A stretch of DNA of 64,000 nucleotides, from positions 1 through 64,000 of the forward strand of contig NZ_JAUKFY010000013.1 of assembly GCF_030489605.1 (NCBI RefSeq). The letters run 5' to 3'. Below are positions 17,341 through 26,062 of this stretch, piece after piece (the stretch's first letter is position 1; each line of letters opens with the position of its first letter). The position numbers and the translations under genes are program-made. Origin of the DNA: Brevibacillus laterosporus (GTDB taxonomy: Bacteria > Bacillota > Bacilli > Brevibacillales > Brevibacillaceae). A model generated the notes under the pieces. The model worked only from the letters and a program-made list of their open reading frames with translations. It made no database searches and was not told the origin of the DNA.

Positions 17341-17415
17341 TAAAGCTTGTAGATAATTCATAGATTATACTGCACTGTGCCTTCAATACTTTCTGTGACG
17401 AAATACATGTTCAGT

Positions 17416-17922
17416 CTATTTATGGACTGCTTGGATCTGATAAGGAACATGCATGGCTCGGAGCAGTTCAAAAAATTGCTTTTCTTCCTCAAGCGGTATG
17501 ACTACTAACAAATATTGATTAAAATACGAGACAATCCGATCTAATGCCTGTTCTTTTAGAGCAAACCGCGAGAGCTCACCAACATCCTTTAGTTCATAGA
17601 AATATTGAAAGCGTTCAGGCGTCATCTTCGCCGTAAAAGTGCGGCTTACAACCGTTTCACCCCGATAATTATTCTGTACATTTTCCGTAGAAGCTCCCAG
17701 CAGTGTAAGAATCCTCGCTGCATTTCCCCCTACTTTTTCCACCAGCATATTGTCGTTATACTCCACCTCTAAATCAGTAAGACGATTTTGGACAGAATGA
17801 AGCATAGCCATCAATACCTTACGTACCACTAAATTCGTTGGAGCAAATTTATGGTCATAAAAATTATATTCCAGTACGGCATCTGTAGCCGTTTCATGGC
17901 GATAAAATTTGATGGCATTCAT
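17416..17922 (-). CDS. hypothetical protein downstream of M42 aminopeptidase
   Basis: A 168-residue soluble, probably cytosolic protein with no signal peptide, no membrane segment and no cysteine. The sequence is well mixed and looks like a globular alpha/beta protein (MNAIKFYRHETATDAVLEYN at the start, LLVVIPLEEEKQFFELLRAM near the end). It starts 28 bases after the M42 gene stop, so the two are probably co-transcribed. AAAGGAAG is the likely RBS. I do not recognise the family. Confidence 0.75.
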   Translation of the reverse strand: MNAIKFYRHETATDAVLEYNFYDHKFAPTNLVVRKVLMAMLHSVQNRLTDLEVEYNDNMLVEKVGGNAARILTLLGASTENVQNNYRGETVVSRTFTAKMTPERFQYFYELKDVGELSRFALKEQALDRIVSYFNQYLLVVIPLEEEKQFFELLRAMHVPYQIQAVHK

Positions 17923-17950
17923 TGAAAATCACGCTTCCTTTCACATACGC

Positions 17951-19027
17951 TTATCGGCGACGAGTAGCCTCAAGCGTAGCCCAATCCAACTTTTTAACCA
18001 GAGCAAACAACAGCTTTTTCGCATTTTGATAATCATCTTCATGCATGATGGATGCATGGCTATGAATGTAACGAGACGGAATACCAATAACTACTGAAGG
18101 AACACCTTTACCATGCATATGGACAGCCCCTGCATCAGTCCCACCTTGACTAATAAAGTATTGGTATTTGATACCTAGTTCTTCGCATGTATCAATTAAC
18201 AAATCACGTAAGCCGGGCTGCATAATCATTGTACGATCCAAAATGCGTAATAGTAAGCCATCCCCCAATTTACCCATGCCATCTGTCACACCAGGAATGT
18301 CACCAGCCGGGCTAGCATCCAATGCAATAAACATGTCAGGGTCAATCATGTGAGCCGCTGTCTTTGCACCGCGTAAACCGACTTCTTCCTGTACGGTAGC
18401 CCCTGCATAGATAACGTTAGGATGCTGTGGATTTTCGCGTAATTCTTTTAGTAATTCTAATGAAAGGGCGCATCCATAACGGTTATCCCAAGCTTTTGCC
18501 ATGAATTTTTTCGGGTCAGCCATTTGAGTAAAGGGGCAAATCGGCACGATTGGATGTCCTGGTTTCACCCCTGCCTTAAGGACTTCCTCTTTAGAATCAC
18601 AACCAATATCAATATACATTTTCTTCATATCCATCGGGCGATTACGCATATCTTCACTTAATACATGCGGTGGAATGGAACTAATTACCCCGATAATCGG
18701 ACCGTTTTCTGTAATAATTTGAACTCGTTGAGCCAATAATACTTGACTCCACCAACCACCTAATGGCTGAAAGGAAATAAAACCTTTATCGGATATTTGG
18801 GTTACCATAAACCCTACTTCGTCCATATGGCCTGCAACCATAATACGAGGTCCTTGTTCATCCCCGCGCTTCACTCCAAAAATACTTCCCATATTATCAT
18901 AGGTGACTTCTTCTGTATAAGAGGAGATATATTCTTTCATAATGGAGCGGACAGGTCCTTCAAATCCCGGAGCACCAGGCGCTTCTGTTAATTTTCTCCA
19001 TAAATCCAACTGAAATTGATCGGCCAT
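17951..19027 (-). CDS. M42 family metallo-aminopeptidase (FrvX/YtoP type)
   Basis: A 358-residue dinuclear-metal aminopeptidase of the M42 family, which trims N-terminal residues from peptides as large tetrahedral complexes in the cytosol. Metal ligands are visible in the expected order: H67 with D69 (VAGHMDE), D181 (KAWDNRYG), E214/E215 ([10 protein letters not shown]; catalytic Glu and ligand), D237 (ALDASPAGD) and H322 (YIHSHAS). Length matches the family. Bacillus YtoP occupies a similar region of the genome. First gene of a two-gene unit. Confidence 0.92.
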   Translation of the reverse strand: MADQFQLDLWRKLTEAPGAPGFEGPVRSIMKEYISSYTEEVTYDNMGSIFGVKRGDEQGPRIMVAGHMDEVGFMVTQISDKGFISFQPLGGWWSQVLLAQRVQIITENGPIIGVISSIPPHVLSEDMRNRPMDMKKMYIDIGCDSKEEVLKAGVKPGHPIVPICPFTQMADPKKFMAKAWDNRYGCALSLELLKELRENPQHPNVIYAGATVQEEVGLRGAKTAAHMIDPDMFIALDASPAGDIPGVTDGMGKLGDGLLLRILDRTMIMQPGLRDLLIDTCEELGIKYQYFISQGGTDAGAVHMHGKGVPSVVIGIPSRYIHSHASIMHEDDYQNAKKLLFALVKKLDWATLEATRRR

Positions 19028-19326
19028 TACCTAGATCCTCCCAAACTGAGTCTTTTTTGTTGTATTCTATGTAAAGACAACTGTATACTTTTCCATTATC
19101 GACTACCTGTTAGACTTATGCAACCATGTAAGTAAGGGAAGCCTGAGGATTACCACTGTTAAAAATGCTGGTAGAAACCATGAAGAACGGCTTTTTTGAA
19201 TGTAATGGCATACTTAATCTGACTTACATTAGTTTACCCAGTCACTATCTCCTTATCACATCTTGTGTAATGGTGGAGAAAAACGTGCTTATTACTCTAT
19301 ACAGTAAATAAAAGGATGAACATTTC

Positions 19327-20604
19327 ATGAAGAAAGAAAGATTTGATTGCATTGTTATCGGTGGCGGTCCCGCGGGGCTTATGGCTGCCTATTCAGCTGC
19401 CAAGCACGGAGCAAGTGTCTGTTTGCTTGAAAAAGGTGAAAAACTAGGACGCAAACTGATCATTTCAGGTGGCGGCCGCTGTAATGTCACGAATGCTAAG
19501 GATTTAGAAGAACTGATTAAACAAATTCCGGGAAATGGTCGATTTATGCACAGTGCCTTTGCCCAATTTAACAATCAGGATATTATCTCCTTTTTTGAAG
19601 GAATAGGGGTTTCCTTGAAAGAGGAAGATCGTGGCCGAATGTTTCCAACGACAGATAAGGCCATTACTGTAGCCAACGCTCTTGTTAGCCAGTTAAAACA
19701 GGAGGGCGTTCACATCCGTCTGCATGCAGAGGTAGAGCGTGTCCTGTATGAACAAGAGGCCTGCACAGGGGTTGAATTAAAGAATGGGGAAATTTTGAAG
19801 ACAAAAGCTGTTATTGTAGCAGCAGGCGGTTGCTCTGTGCCTCAAACAGGCTCCACCGGTGATGGTTATAAGTGGGCAAAGGCAGCAGGCCATACCATTA
19901 CTGATCTCTACCCAACTGAAGTACCATTGCGAGCAAGTGATGAGATCATTAAACAAAAAACATTACAAGGTCTCTCTTTGCGCGAGGTCGAACTAACCCT
20001 TACTGATCCAAAAGGAAAGAGGGTAACCACGCAAGAAGGAGATATGATCTTTACTCATTTCGGTGTATCTGGACCGGCTGTCCTACGTTTAGGGCATTAT
20101 GTATCCGTTACTCAGCGTAAATTCGGCACTGTTCCTCTCCAACTGACAATTGATTTATTTCCAGGGCGTTCCATCGACATCATTTCCCAGGAAACTTGGA
20201 AGCTTTGTGAGGAGCAACCCAAAAAGGCGATCAAAAATGCTTTAAAGGGCTATGTGCCGGAAAGGCTTATCCCTGTTCTCTTGCAGAAAGCAGAGCTAGA
20301 AGAAGAAACCACCTTCAGTCATCTCAACAAACAAAAATGGCAAAATTTCGCTCGTCTTCTAAAATCATTTCCGTTAACAATCATTGGAACCCTATCGCTG
20401 GAAGAAGCTTTTATTACAGGCGGCGGCATTCATACTAAGGAAGTAGACCCGAAAACGATGCAGTCTAAAAAAGCCGCTGGTCTATTCTTCGCTGGAGAAG
20501 TTCTTGATGTCCATGCACATACAGGTGGATATAACATAACCATCGCCTTTTCTTCTGGTTATGTGGCAGGCCTACATGCGGCTCAATACACCTTATCTAG
20601 CTAG
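19327..20604 (+). CDS. NAD(P)/FAD-dependent oxidoreductase, HI0933/BaiN-like (YtfP)
   Basis: A 425-residue flavoprotein of the HI0933/YhiN family. The FAD-binding Rossmann motif GGGPAGLMAA starts near residue 12, LGRKLIISGGGRCNVTN follows at about 40-57, and the C-terminal flavin motif GLFFAGEVLDVHAHTGGYN is complete. Some relatives (BaiN) reduce bile acid intermediates; the physiological substrate in Bacillales is unknown. AAAGGATG upstream gives a reasonable start. Monocistronic, with a terminator at 20825. Confidence 0.9.
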   Translation: MKKERFDCIVIGGGPAGLMAAYSAAKHGASVCLLEKGEKLGRKLIISGGGRCNVTNAKDLEELIKQIPGNGRFMHSAFAQFNNQDIISFFEGIGVSLKEEDRGRMFPTTDKAITVANALVSQLKQEGVHIRLHAEVERVLYEQEACTGVELKNGEILKTKAVIVAAGGCSVPQTGSTGDGYKWAKAAGHTITDLYPTEVPLRASDEIIKQKTLQGLSLREVELTLTDPKGKRVTTQEGDMIFTHFGVSGPAVLRLGHYVSVTQRKFGTVPLQLTIDLFPGRSIDIISQETWKLCEEQPKKAIKNALKGYVPERLIPVLLQKAELEEETTFSHLNKQKWQNFARLLKSFPLTIIGTLSLEEAFITGGGIHTKEVDPKTMQSKKAAGLFFAGEVLDVHAHTGGYNITIAFSSGYVAGLHAAQYTLSS

Positions 20605-20790
20605 TTAGTTATCGGGAGTTTGCTCGACTTTTAGACAAATAGCAGATTACGTACATTTTTTTTGAAATACATGTTTAACGATCTATTTTATTGGGGAATA
20701 TATTACTAATTGCTCTTCCTCCCAGAAGAGCGTCTCAGAACCCTACTCCCCCTAAAAGTAGTTGGTTACTGATTCTCACACCTCTACTCC

Positions 20791-20826
20791 CTTTATCTTT
20801 ATCTTTATCTTTATCTTTATCTTTAG
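20791..20826. repeat. CTTTAT hexanucleotide tandem repeat
   Basis: Five exact copies of CTTTAT plus a sixth copy ending CTTTAG, directly abutting the terminator stem at 20825. It lies in the 3' untranslated region of the flavoprotein gene. Such short repeats expand and contract by slippage. Confidence 0.9.
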
Positions 20827-20857
20827 AAGCGTCGATCGTTGACGCTTCTTTTTTTTC
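20825..20857 (+). terminator. rho-independent terminator of the flavoprotein gene
   Basis: Perfect stem AGAAGCGTC / GACGCTTCT followed by eight T residues. Confidence 0.9.
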
Positions 20858-20870
20858 ACTTCATCAACAA

Positions 20871-20899
20871 AAAAGCACGCCTTAAAAAAGACGTGCCTT
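20871..20899 (-). terminator. terminator of the refZ operon
   Basis: On the minus strand, GGCACG pairs with CGTGC and is followed by TTTTTTG. The loop is T-rich and the stem short. Confidence 0.55.
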
Positions 20900-20953
20900 T
20901 CCTTATCATTACGAACCTATGTCCAATGAAACCTATTCCTTTTGCTAGCTGAT

Positions 20954-21151
20954 TCAGGTACGCAGCAGCAAAAAGCATCCCAGTATAACACATGATACAC
21001 CCAACAGATAAAACGTATTCGCTCGTTGCTTCACGCGTTTTTCGTTACCTGCGAAATGAGCGCTCAAGCGTCGCTTCCACCGTTTGGTTTTAGGCTGGAT
21101 GGCAACTACTACACCTGCTACCAGCAAAACATACGGCATAGGATCCCTCAT
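20954..21151 (-). CDS. 65-residue two-span membrane protein
   Basis: A small protein with hydrophobic segments at both ends (YVLLVAGVVVAI; FYLLGVSCVILGCFLLL) around a strongly basic middle (PKTKRWKRRLSAHF, EKRVKQR). The basic loop suggests both ends face outside and the loop lies in the cytosol. The start has GAGGAG upstream. It begins three bases after the TPM/coiled-coil gene, so it is the last gene of that operon. No family is recognised. Confidence 0.7.
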   Translation of the reverse strand: MRDPMPYVLLVAGVVVAIQPKTKRWKRRLSAHFAGNEKRVKQRANTFYLLGVSCVILGCFLLLRT

Positions 21152-21154
21152 CGG

Positions 21155-23560
21155 CTAACGCTCTCCTCTTTTTTTCTTACGCAGCATCCAGCGCCCTCCT
21201 GCATCGTCATCATGATCGCCTTCAATAATCAAGCGAGCTTCTTCTGCCAACTGGTAGGCTTCAGTAAAATACAACTGACGGAAAGCTTGCTCTGATTTTG
21301 TTAGCAATTCATTTACCTGACGATTTAAGCGCCGGTAGCGATTCGTATATTGAATAGCACCCTCCGCTGATTGGCAAGCCGCAATTGTATTTTCAGCCAT
21401 GTAATGTGTATCCATTAGCTGTTCATGTGCCTCTTCTAAGTAATAAGCAACTTCACGAATGTCATATCGAGTATTCTCCATTCGCAGCTGAATTTGCCCT
21501 AATAGACCGACAACAGTATCAAACTTTGTTTTTAAATCATCTGGTACTCCCGGCAAGTAACTACGCTTAATACGCTGTCGAATACATATTAATTCGCCTG
21601 AGATACGCTCCATTTCGTCCAAAATATCATCTTCTGTTTCAATAAATGGTCTTTCCTCAATTTTAACCAGCTTCTCAGATTCCTGTGACATCGGTTTGGG
21701 AATTTTCGGCATGACCAACTCATACTCATGCTGTTCTTCCCCGTCCGCTCGCTCCCGCTTCCTGTCACTTATGAGAGAACGGCTCTTTTGCAGATCATTT
21801 TGCGAGGAAGAGGTACTTTGCTTTGCATCAGGCGGATTCCCTGTCATTATTTCACTTACCGCGGCTTCCCGGTATGCTGCCGTCGTATCTGGCGTATCGG
21901 AAGGTTGAGTAGCAGGATGATCTGTCTCTTTTCTCGGTTCTTCATTGCTTCGTTCGGCATTTTCCTGAATACCTTCCCTTGTATTCTCAGCATTGACTTC
22001 CTGATGGTCACCTGCAAGCTCTTTGAAGGTATCCTCATCTGTTAGAGTAGACGAGGACTCTACAGCCTGAGCTTGATCGGTATGCCCCTCCCCTTTTTCT
22101 CCAAGCACTGCTTGTTCCAGATTGCTGTAAATAGATTCCACTTTTAAGACAAATGCTTTTACATGTGTTTGCAGCATGTGGAAATTGCCCTCTTCTAATG
22201 CATTCCCTGCGGAGGTCACCAATTGTTTTACTTGCAGTAATTCCTCATCTAACGCCGTTTGGTTCAGATCGTACTGACCACCTAATGCAGTCTCGATATC
22301 CTGTTCAAGCTGATGCAGCTCTTCTTTCATTTCGGTACGCACTTGATTTACATAGGTAGGCAGCTGTTCTAATAAGTCATTCGTTTCTCTTAAAATAGAG
22401 TGAGCCTCAAAGGCTACTTCTGCCGCTTTGACATTATCTCCGCTAGCAATAGCAGATTTAATGGTTGCCTTCATGTCGCCAATGCGATCTAGATCGGTTT
22501 TTAATTCATGGAAGGAAAGACCGTACTCCAATCTTACATCAGATAGTTTTCGTTCCACCTGTTCTAGCATCTTTTCAAGCTCTGGTATCGCTTGCTTATT
22601 CTCATTTTTAGATTGTACAACCTGGGTCGTATCATTTTTAAGGTCTTCTAATTCATCCTCAATATCATTGAGCATCGTTTCGCCTTCAAGAATCAGGTTA
22701 TTGGCTGCTTTAAAACGGAAACGATCACAAGCTTCATCCGCTTCTATAATCAACATTTCGATATCGGGAATACTGGTTCCAAGCAGTTTTTCCTTACGTG
22801 CTGCAAGGGCTACATAGCGCTCCTCTGTCATCCCTGACACGCGACGCTTATTTTTTTCCACTTCTATCTTTTCAATTTTTTCCAGCAATTCATCTTTCCA
22901 ATCTTCTAGTTCATCAATATCACGCATAAGCGTGCGACGACGCATCGTGAGTATCATCAAATAAATGAGTCCCACAAACAAGGCTCCTGCCAAAACAAAT
23001 ACCCACCACGGCAGCCAATTCAACAACGTATTTTCCTGAGACTCGATGTTTGGATCTGCATCAGCCGCAACTGCTGTTTCCGCAGGCTTTGGCAATTTAG
23101 CCAATTCACTCTGGACTTCCTTGGCAAATTGAGAAATGCCCTGATCAAATTTAGCCGTGTTCTTCCAAGGATCGAAATAAGCGGTCAATTTCCCCTTTAA
23201 TAGCTCGGATTTTGCTCCTTGTTGAACAAGCTTAGGGCCGGCATAAACACCTAAATCCTTCTTTTGCTTGTCCAACACCATCAGAAGGGAGTCTTCTTCT
23301 AATTTATACTCAGCATAGAGCTTCTGCGCATACTCATCAGGAGACTTTGCTTCCGGTTCTGTACTTTCGACTACAACAACCTTATAGTTACCTGGTGTTT
23401 GTTTAAGTGATTCTTCAAGATTTTTTCGTTCGTCTTTTTTAAAAATCTTTGCTTGGTCTTGTACAATGTCACTCGTCTTCTTCGGAAATGGAGACGCCAT
23501 TGCCACATTGTGAAAGCAAAGAGTACCGGCAAGACATAACAACAACAGCCTTTTTTTCAC
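21155..23560 (-). CDS. TPM-domain membrane protein with EzrA-like coiled coils
   Basis: An 801-residue protein. A signal peptide (about 1-22) is followed by an extracytoplasmic TPM/YgcG-type domain (about 28-165), one membrane helix (about 185-205, WWVFVLAGALFVGLIYLMIL), and a long cytoplasmic part with coiled coils (about 210-475), an acidic low-complexity stretch (about 480-620), and more helices (about 630-790). The cytoplasmic coiled coils resemble septation-ring regulator EzrA in character. In Bacillus ezrA lies in this neighbourhood, near nifZ-thiI and refZ. It could be a divergent EzrA fused to an outer TPM domain (inference). Confidence 0.75.
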   Translation of the reverse strand: MKKRLLLLCLAGTLCFHNVAMASPFPKKTSDIVQDQAKIFKKDERKNLEESLKQTPGNYKVVVVESTEPEAKSPDEYAQKLYAEYKLEEDSLLMVLDKQKKDLGVYAGPKLVQQGAKSELLKGKLTAYFDPWKNTAKFDQGISQFAKEVQSELAKLPKPAETAVAADADPNIESQENTLLNWLPWWVFVLAGALFVGLIYLMILTMRRRTLMRDIDELEDWKDELLEKIEKIEVEKNKRRVSGMTEERYVALAARKEKLLGTSIPDIEMLIIEADEACDRFRFKAANNLILEGETMLNDIEDELEDLKNDTTQVVQSKNENKQAIPELEKMLEQVERKLSDVRLEYGLSFHELKTDLDRIGDMKATIKSAIASGDNVKAAEVAFEAHSILRETNDLLEQLPTYVNQVRTEMKEELHQLEQDIETALGGQYDLNQTALDEELLQVKQLVTSAGNALEEGNFHMLQTHVKAFVLKVESIYSNLEQAVLGEKGEGHTDQAQAVESSSTLTDEDTFKELAGDHQEVNAENTREGIQENAERSNEEPRKETDHPATQPSDTPDTTAAYREAAVSEIMTGNPPDAKQSTSSSQNDLQKSRSLISDRKRERADGEEQHEYELVMPKIPKPMSQESEKLVKIEERPFIETEDDILDEMERISGELICIRQRIKRSYLPGVPDDLKTKFDTVVGLLGQIQLRMENTRYDIREVAYYLEEAHEQLMDTHYMAENTIAACQSAEGAIQYTNRYRRLNRQVNELLTKSEQAFRQLYFTEAYQLAEEARLIIEGDHDDDAGGRWMLRKKKRGER

Positions 23561-23594
23561 GGTTGGACAACCCCTTTACCAACTTGTTTCTCAT

Positions 23595-24212
23595 TCAACT
23601 TGTATGTACTAAGAGGGAACGCAAAAATTGAACGCTTGAGGTGACAAGCCATTCACAAAAATCAGCAGAACCCGGTTCTAAATAATATACTTCACGGACA
23701 ATTTGTGGATTCAGGTACGGATAAGTCAAAATACTGGAAAGATTCATCAAAACAGCATCAATGCCCACTCCTCGAAACTCCCCTGTCCGTATCCCCTCTT
23801 CTATCACGGTAGCAAAGCAATGCTTCAATTGATGTATATAGACGGTCATTACCTCTCGTGCGAGCATGGATTCCACACTTAATTCCCGCTGAATCAGCCT
23901 AGTTACCAACGCATGTTCATGTTGATAAAAAATAAATAATCTTACAATCTTTTCTAACTGTCCCATCGAATCCTGCGGCTTTTCCCTCTCCCATTGCTCC
24001 TGTACGATTTGGAAAAAATGATCATAGTAGTGGCTGATCAGCTTTTCCAAAACTCCCTGCTTGCCTTGAAAATGGTAAGAAATTAAAGCAACATTAACCT
24101 GAGCCTTCTCAGCAATTTGACGCACAGTAGTACGGTCATATCCCTGTGAATAAAATAATGAGGCTGCGGCTACCAGTATTCTTTCTTTTGTGTTTTGCTG
24201 TTCAGTTCTCAT
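23595..24212 (-). CDS. refZ: TetR-family forespore chromosome-capture protein RefZ
   Basis: A 205-residue TetR-type DNA-binding protein. The N-terminal helix-turn-helix is TVRQIAEKAQVNVALISYHF, followed by a helical ligand/dimer domain. Size, sequence character and its place next to the GAF-GGDEF gene and rpsD match Bacillus RefZ (YttP), which binds sites near oriC and regulates FtsZ position during sporulation. I chose ATG at 24212 (MRTEQQN), nine bases from GAGG; an ATG three codons earlier abuts that GAGG. It is first in an operon with the TPM/coiled-coil gene. Confidence 0.8.
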   Translation of the reverse strand: MRTEQQNTKERILVAAASLFYSQGYDRTTVRQIAEKAQVNVALISYHFQGKQGVLEKLISHYYDHFFQIVQEQWEREKPQDSMGQLEKIVRLFIFYQHEHALVTRLIQRELSVESMLAREVMTVYIHQLKHCFATVIEEGIRTGEFRGVGIDAVLMNLSSILTYPYLNPQIVREVYYLEPGSADFCEWLVTSSVQFLRSLLVHTS

Positions 24213-24424
24213 CTTTATCATCCTCGGCTACTTCTTCTCCGTTTTTTCTCACTATAGATCCAAGCCACATGAACATACCTAAACGGCAGTCGTCAGCAAA
24301 AAACGTAGTTTATGAGCGTGAAATTCGAAAAATCATGTCCCATTGTAGCCTCTAAGATGGTGTGTTGATATCTTGCCAAATCATGCTGTAAAACATAAAG
24401 AGCGATTACATCTAGCAAAAAAGG

Positions 24425-24769
24425 CTGCTGGCTCACTTTTTTTGGGCCCAATCAAAAGATCCGGTAACGAGCCATAAAAAAGCGGAGAGTAGCCCCTAAG
24501 CCGCAGACAGCCATGAATAAAAAAGCTGGCTATCTCGCCAAATATCAGAACCTTTACAACTGCAATCAATAAATAGGGGACAAAACGGAAAGAAGATTAA
24601 CAGGACGGCGATAATACGGCTTACCCCAATCGCCCAAATACCAAAAGAGTGTATATCATGAGCAAAACGTTTGCAGATTCTCCTGTGCCAATATGTTCCT
24701 TGAGTTTAATCTATGTTACGAAAAAAGAACTAGTAAAAGTAAGAGTAACGGAAGAATGACTTTGATCAT
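24425..24769 (-). pseudogene. possible decayed small membrane-protein gene
   Basis: The roughly 800-base gap between refZ and the metallo-hydrolase has no intact gene. On the minus strand an ATG at 24769 after GAGGTGG opens a hydrophobic start (MIKVILPLLLLLLVLFS) that stops after 17 residues. Further on, other frames give membrane-like text: SRIIAVLLIFFPFCPLF, then after a stop LLSAFLWLVTGSFDW. The jumps between frames and stops look like a decayed two- or three-span protein. A hairpin around 24480-24545 is also present. The call is tentative. Confidence 0.25.
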
Positions 24770-24954
24770 CCCATCCACCTCTCTATCTTGAATAGGAACT
24801 CATTTATTATAGTACAGATCGACATGCAAAAAAAGGGTGCTTCCCTGTTCTTTCGACAATAAAAGCTATGTATAAAATTACCTTACTACTAGTTCCTTAC
24901 TCACTCTCTCTACATAGAAAGACGCAAGATGGGAGGGAGAGGATTCATTTCAAT

Positions 24955-24996
24955 AAAAAGTCCTTACCCGCTTTGTCTAACAGGAAAGGACTTTTA
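24955..24996 (-). terminator. rho-independent terminator of the phosphatase-GGDEF-hydrolase operon
   Basis: Perfect 10-bp stem AAAAGTCCTT / AAGGACTTTT with a T run on the minus strand, 14 bases beyond the metallo-hydrolase stop. Confidence 0.85.
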
Positions 24997-25009
24997 CTGA
25001 AGGAAAGGT

Positions 25010-26020
25010 TTATAGTGAATAATAGAGAACGCCCTCTTTATTTTGTACGTGTATCTGCTGAACCATCACTAGTAAATCAATGTGTCCCAAGGTTTCCGAA
25101 ATGACGAGAGGCAATTCCTTGAGGTAGAGGAGCGGAAATAAAAGGACAGCTAATTCAAATGCGGTCTTTGGACCATCAAGCAAAAAACGGCGGATCGCAT
25201 TGGTACGCTCCCAGGTTTTCTGCAATCGTTCAAAAATCAGCTCGCGACTATTCTCGATCGGCTCCCCATGTCCGGAAACCACTAGCTTAATATCCATACC
25301 TGCACACATCTCTAAGGCGGTCCGATACTGCACCAATGTTAGCGGTCGAGTCATGCTACGATCTCGTGGCGGTTCAATAAATGCATTTGAAGAAATGGAA
25401 GAGATCAGGTGATCCCCCGCTATCAATAGTTGATCAGAGGCCCGATATAGTGATAAATGAGACTGAGAATGTCCCGGTGTAAATAATACTTGCCACTCAG
25501 GAAAACGAGGCAGGTCTTGCTCATGAACAAGAGATTCATCCACCTTGCTTTTCTCTTGGAAGGTGGCCATCATGCTGCGAAATTTTTCCACAACAGATAG
25601 CAATTCCTCTGGCAGTCCGCACTCTTTATACAAAGTAATAAAAAATTCATCATGAAACTGCATAAATTCCTCATCTTGTTCTACATACGGTGCTGCTAGA
25701 GGGTGGGCATACACCTTTGCTTGTGATAGATGTTTTACCTTCTCCAATTGTCCAATATGGTCCACATGGTGATGGGTAAGCACAATTTGCCCCACGTCTT
25801 CCAGATGATATCCAATCGAGGCTAGTCCATTCTCTAAACGGCTCCACGCCTCTTCTGTTAACGGGCCTACATCGACCAGCGTGATACATTCTTGGCCTTC
25901 CAATACATATACGTTCACATCTCCTACTGCAAATGGAGTAGGCAGAGAAATTTGATACACTCCCTTGGCCATCTCTGTTGCGGCCTTTGACAATCTATTC
26001 TTTTTTGATACGGCAGACAT
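25010..26020 (-). CDS. MBL-fold metallo-hydrolase
   Basis: A 336-residue metallo-beta-lactamase-fold hydrolase. The metal motif THHHVDHIG (about 82-90), a downstream His in FTPGHSQSHLS, the Asp in LLIAGDHLI and the final His in VSGHGEP are all present. A C-terminal winged-helix-like region is typical of the LACTB2/YflN branch. The substrate is unknown. It lies 43 bases after the GAF-GGDEF gene and closes the operon. Confidence 0.88.
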   Translation of the reverse strand: MSAVSKKNRLSKAATEMAKGVYQISLPTPFAVGDVNVYVLEGQECITLVDVGPLTEEAWSRLENGLASIGYHLEDVGQIVLTHHHVDHIGQLEKVKHLSQAKVYAHPLAAPYVEQDEEFMQFHDEFFITLYKECGLPEELLSVVEKFRSMMATFQEKSKVDESLVHEQDLPRFPEWQVLFTPGHSQSHLSLYRASDQLLIAGDHLISSISSNAFIEPPRDRSMTRPLTLVQYRTALEMCAGMDIKLVVSGHGEPIENSRELIFERLQKTWERTNAIRRFLLDGPKTAFELAVLLFPLLYLKELPLVISETLGHIDLLVMVQQIHVQNKEGVLYYSL

Positions 26021-26062
26021 CCTATCTCCCCCAGATTTTTACGGATAGCATTTTCTCATAGC

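Noticed and set aside
20791-20826. Tandem repeat considered as a CRISPR fragment
   Set aside because: Six-base units without spacers; no cas genes in the window.
20691-20885. 64-codon plus-strand ORF containing a Leu-Ser repeat
   Set aside because: It is the translation of the CTTTAT repeat, crosses a strong terminator and has no RBS.
21728-22045. 105-codon plus-strand ORF inside the TPM/coiled-coil gene
   Set aside because: Antisense shadow of the acidic low-complexity part of that gene.
24458-24545. Hairpin-rich stretch considered as a riboswitch
   Set aside because: No conserved motif of a known class could be matched by eye.
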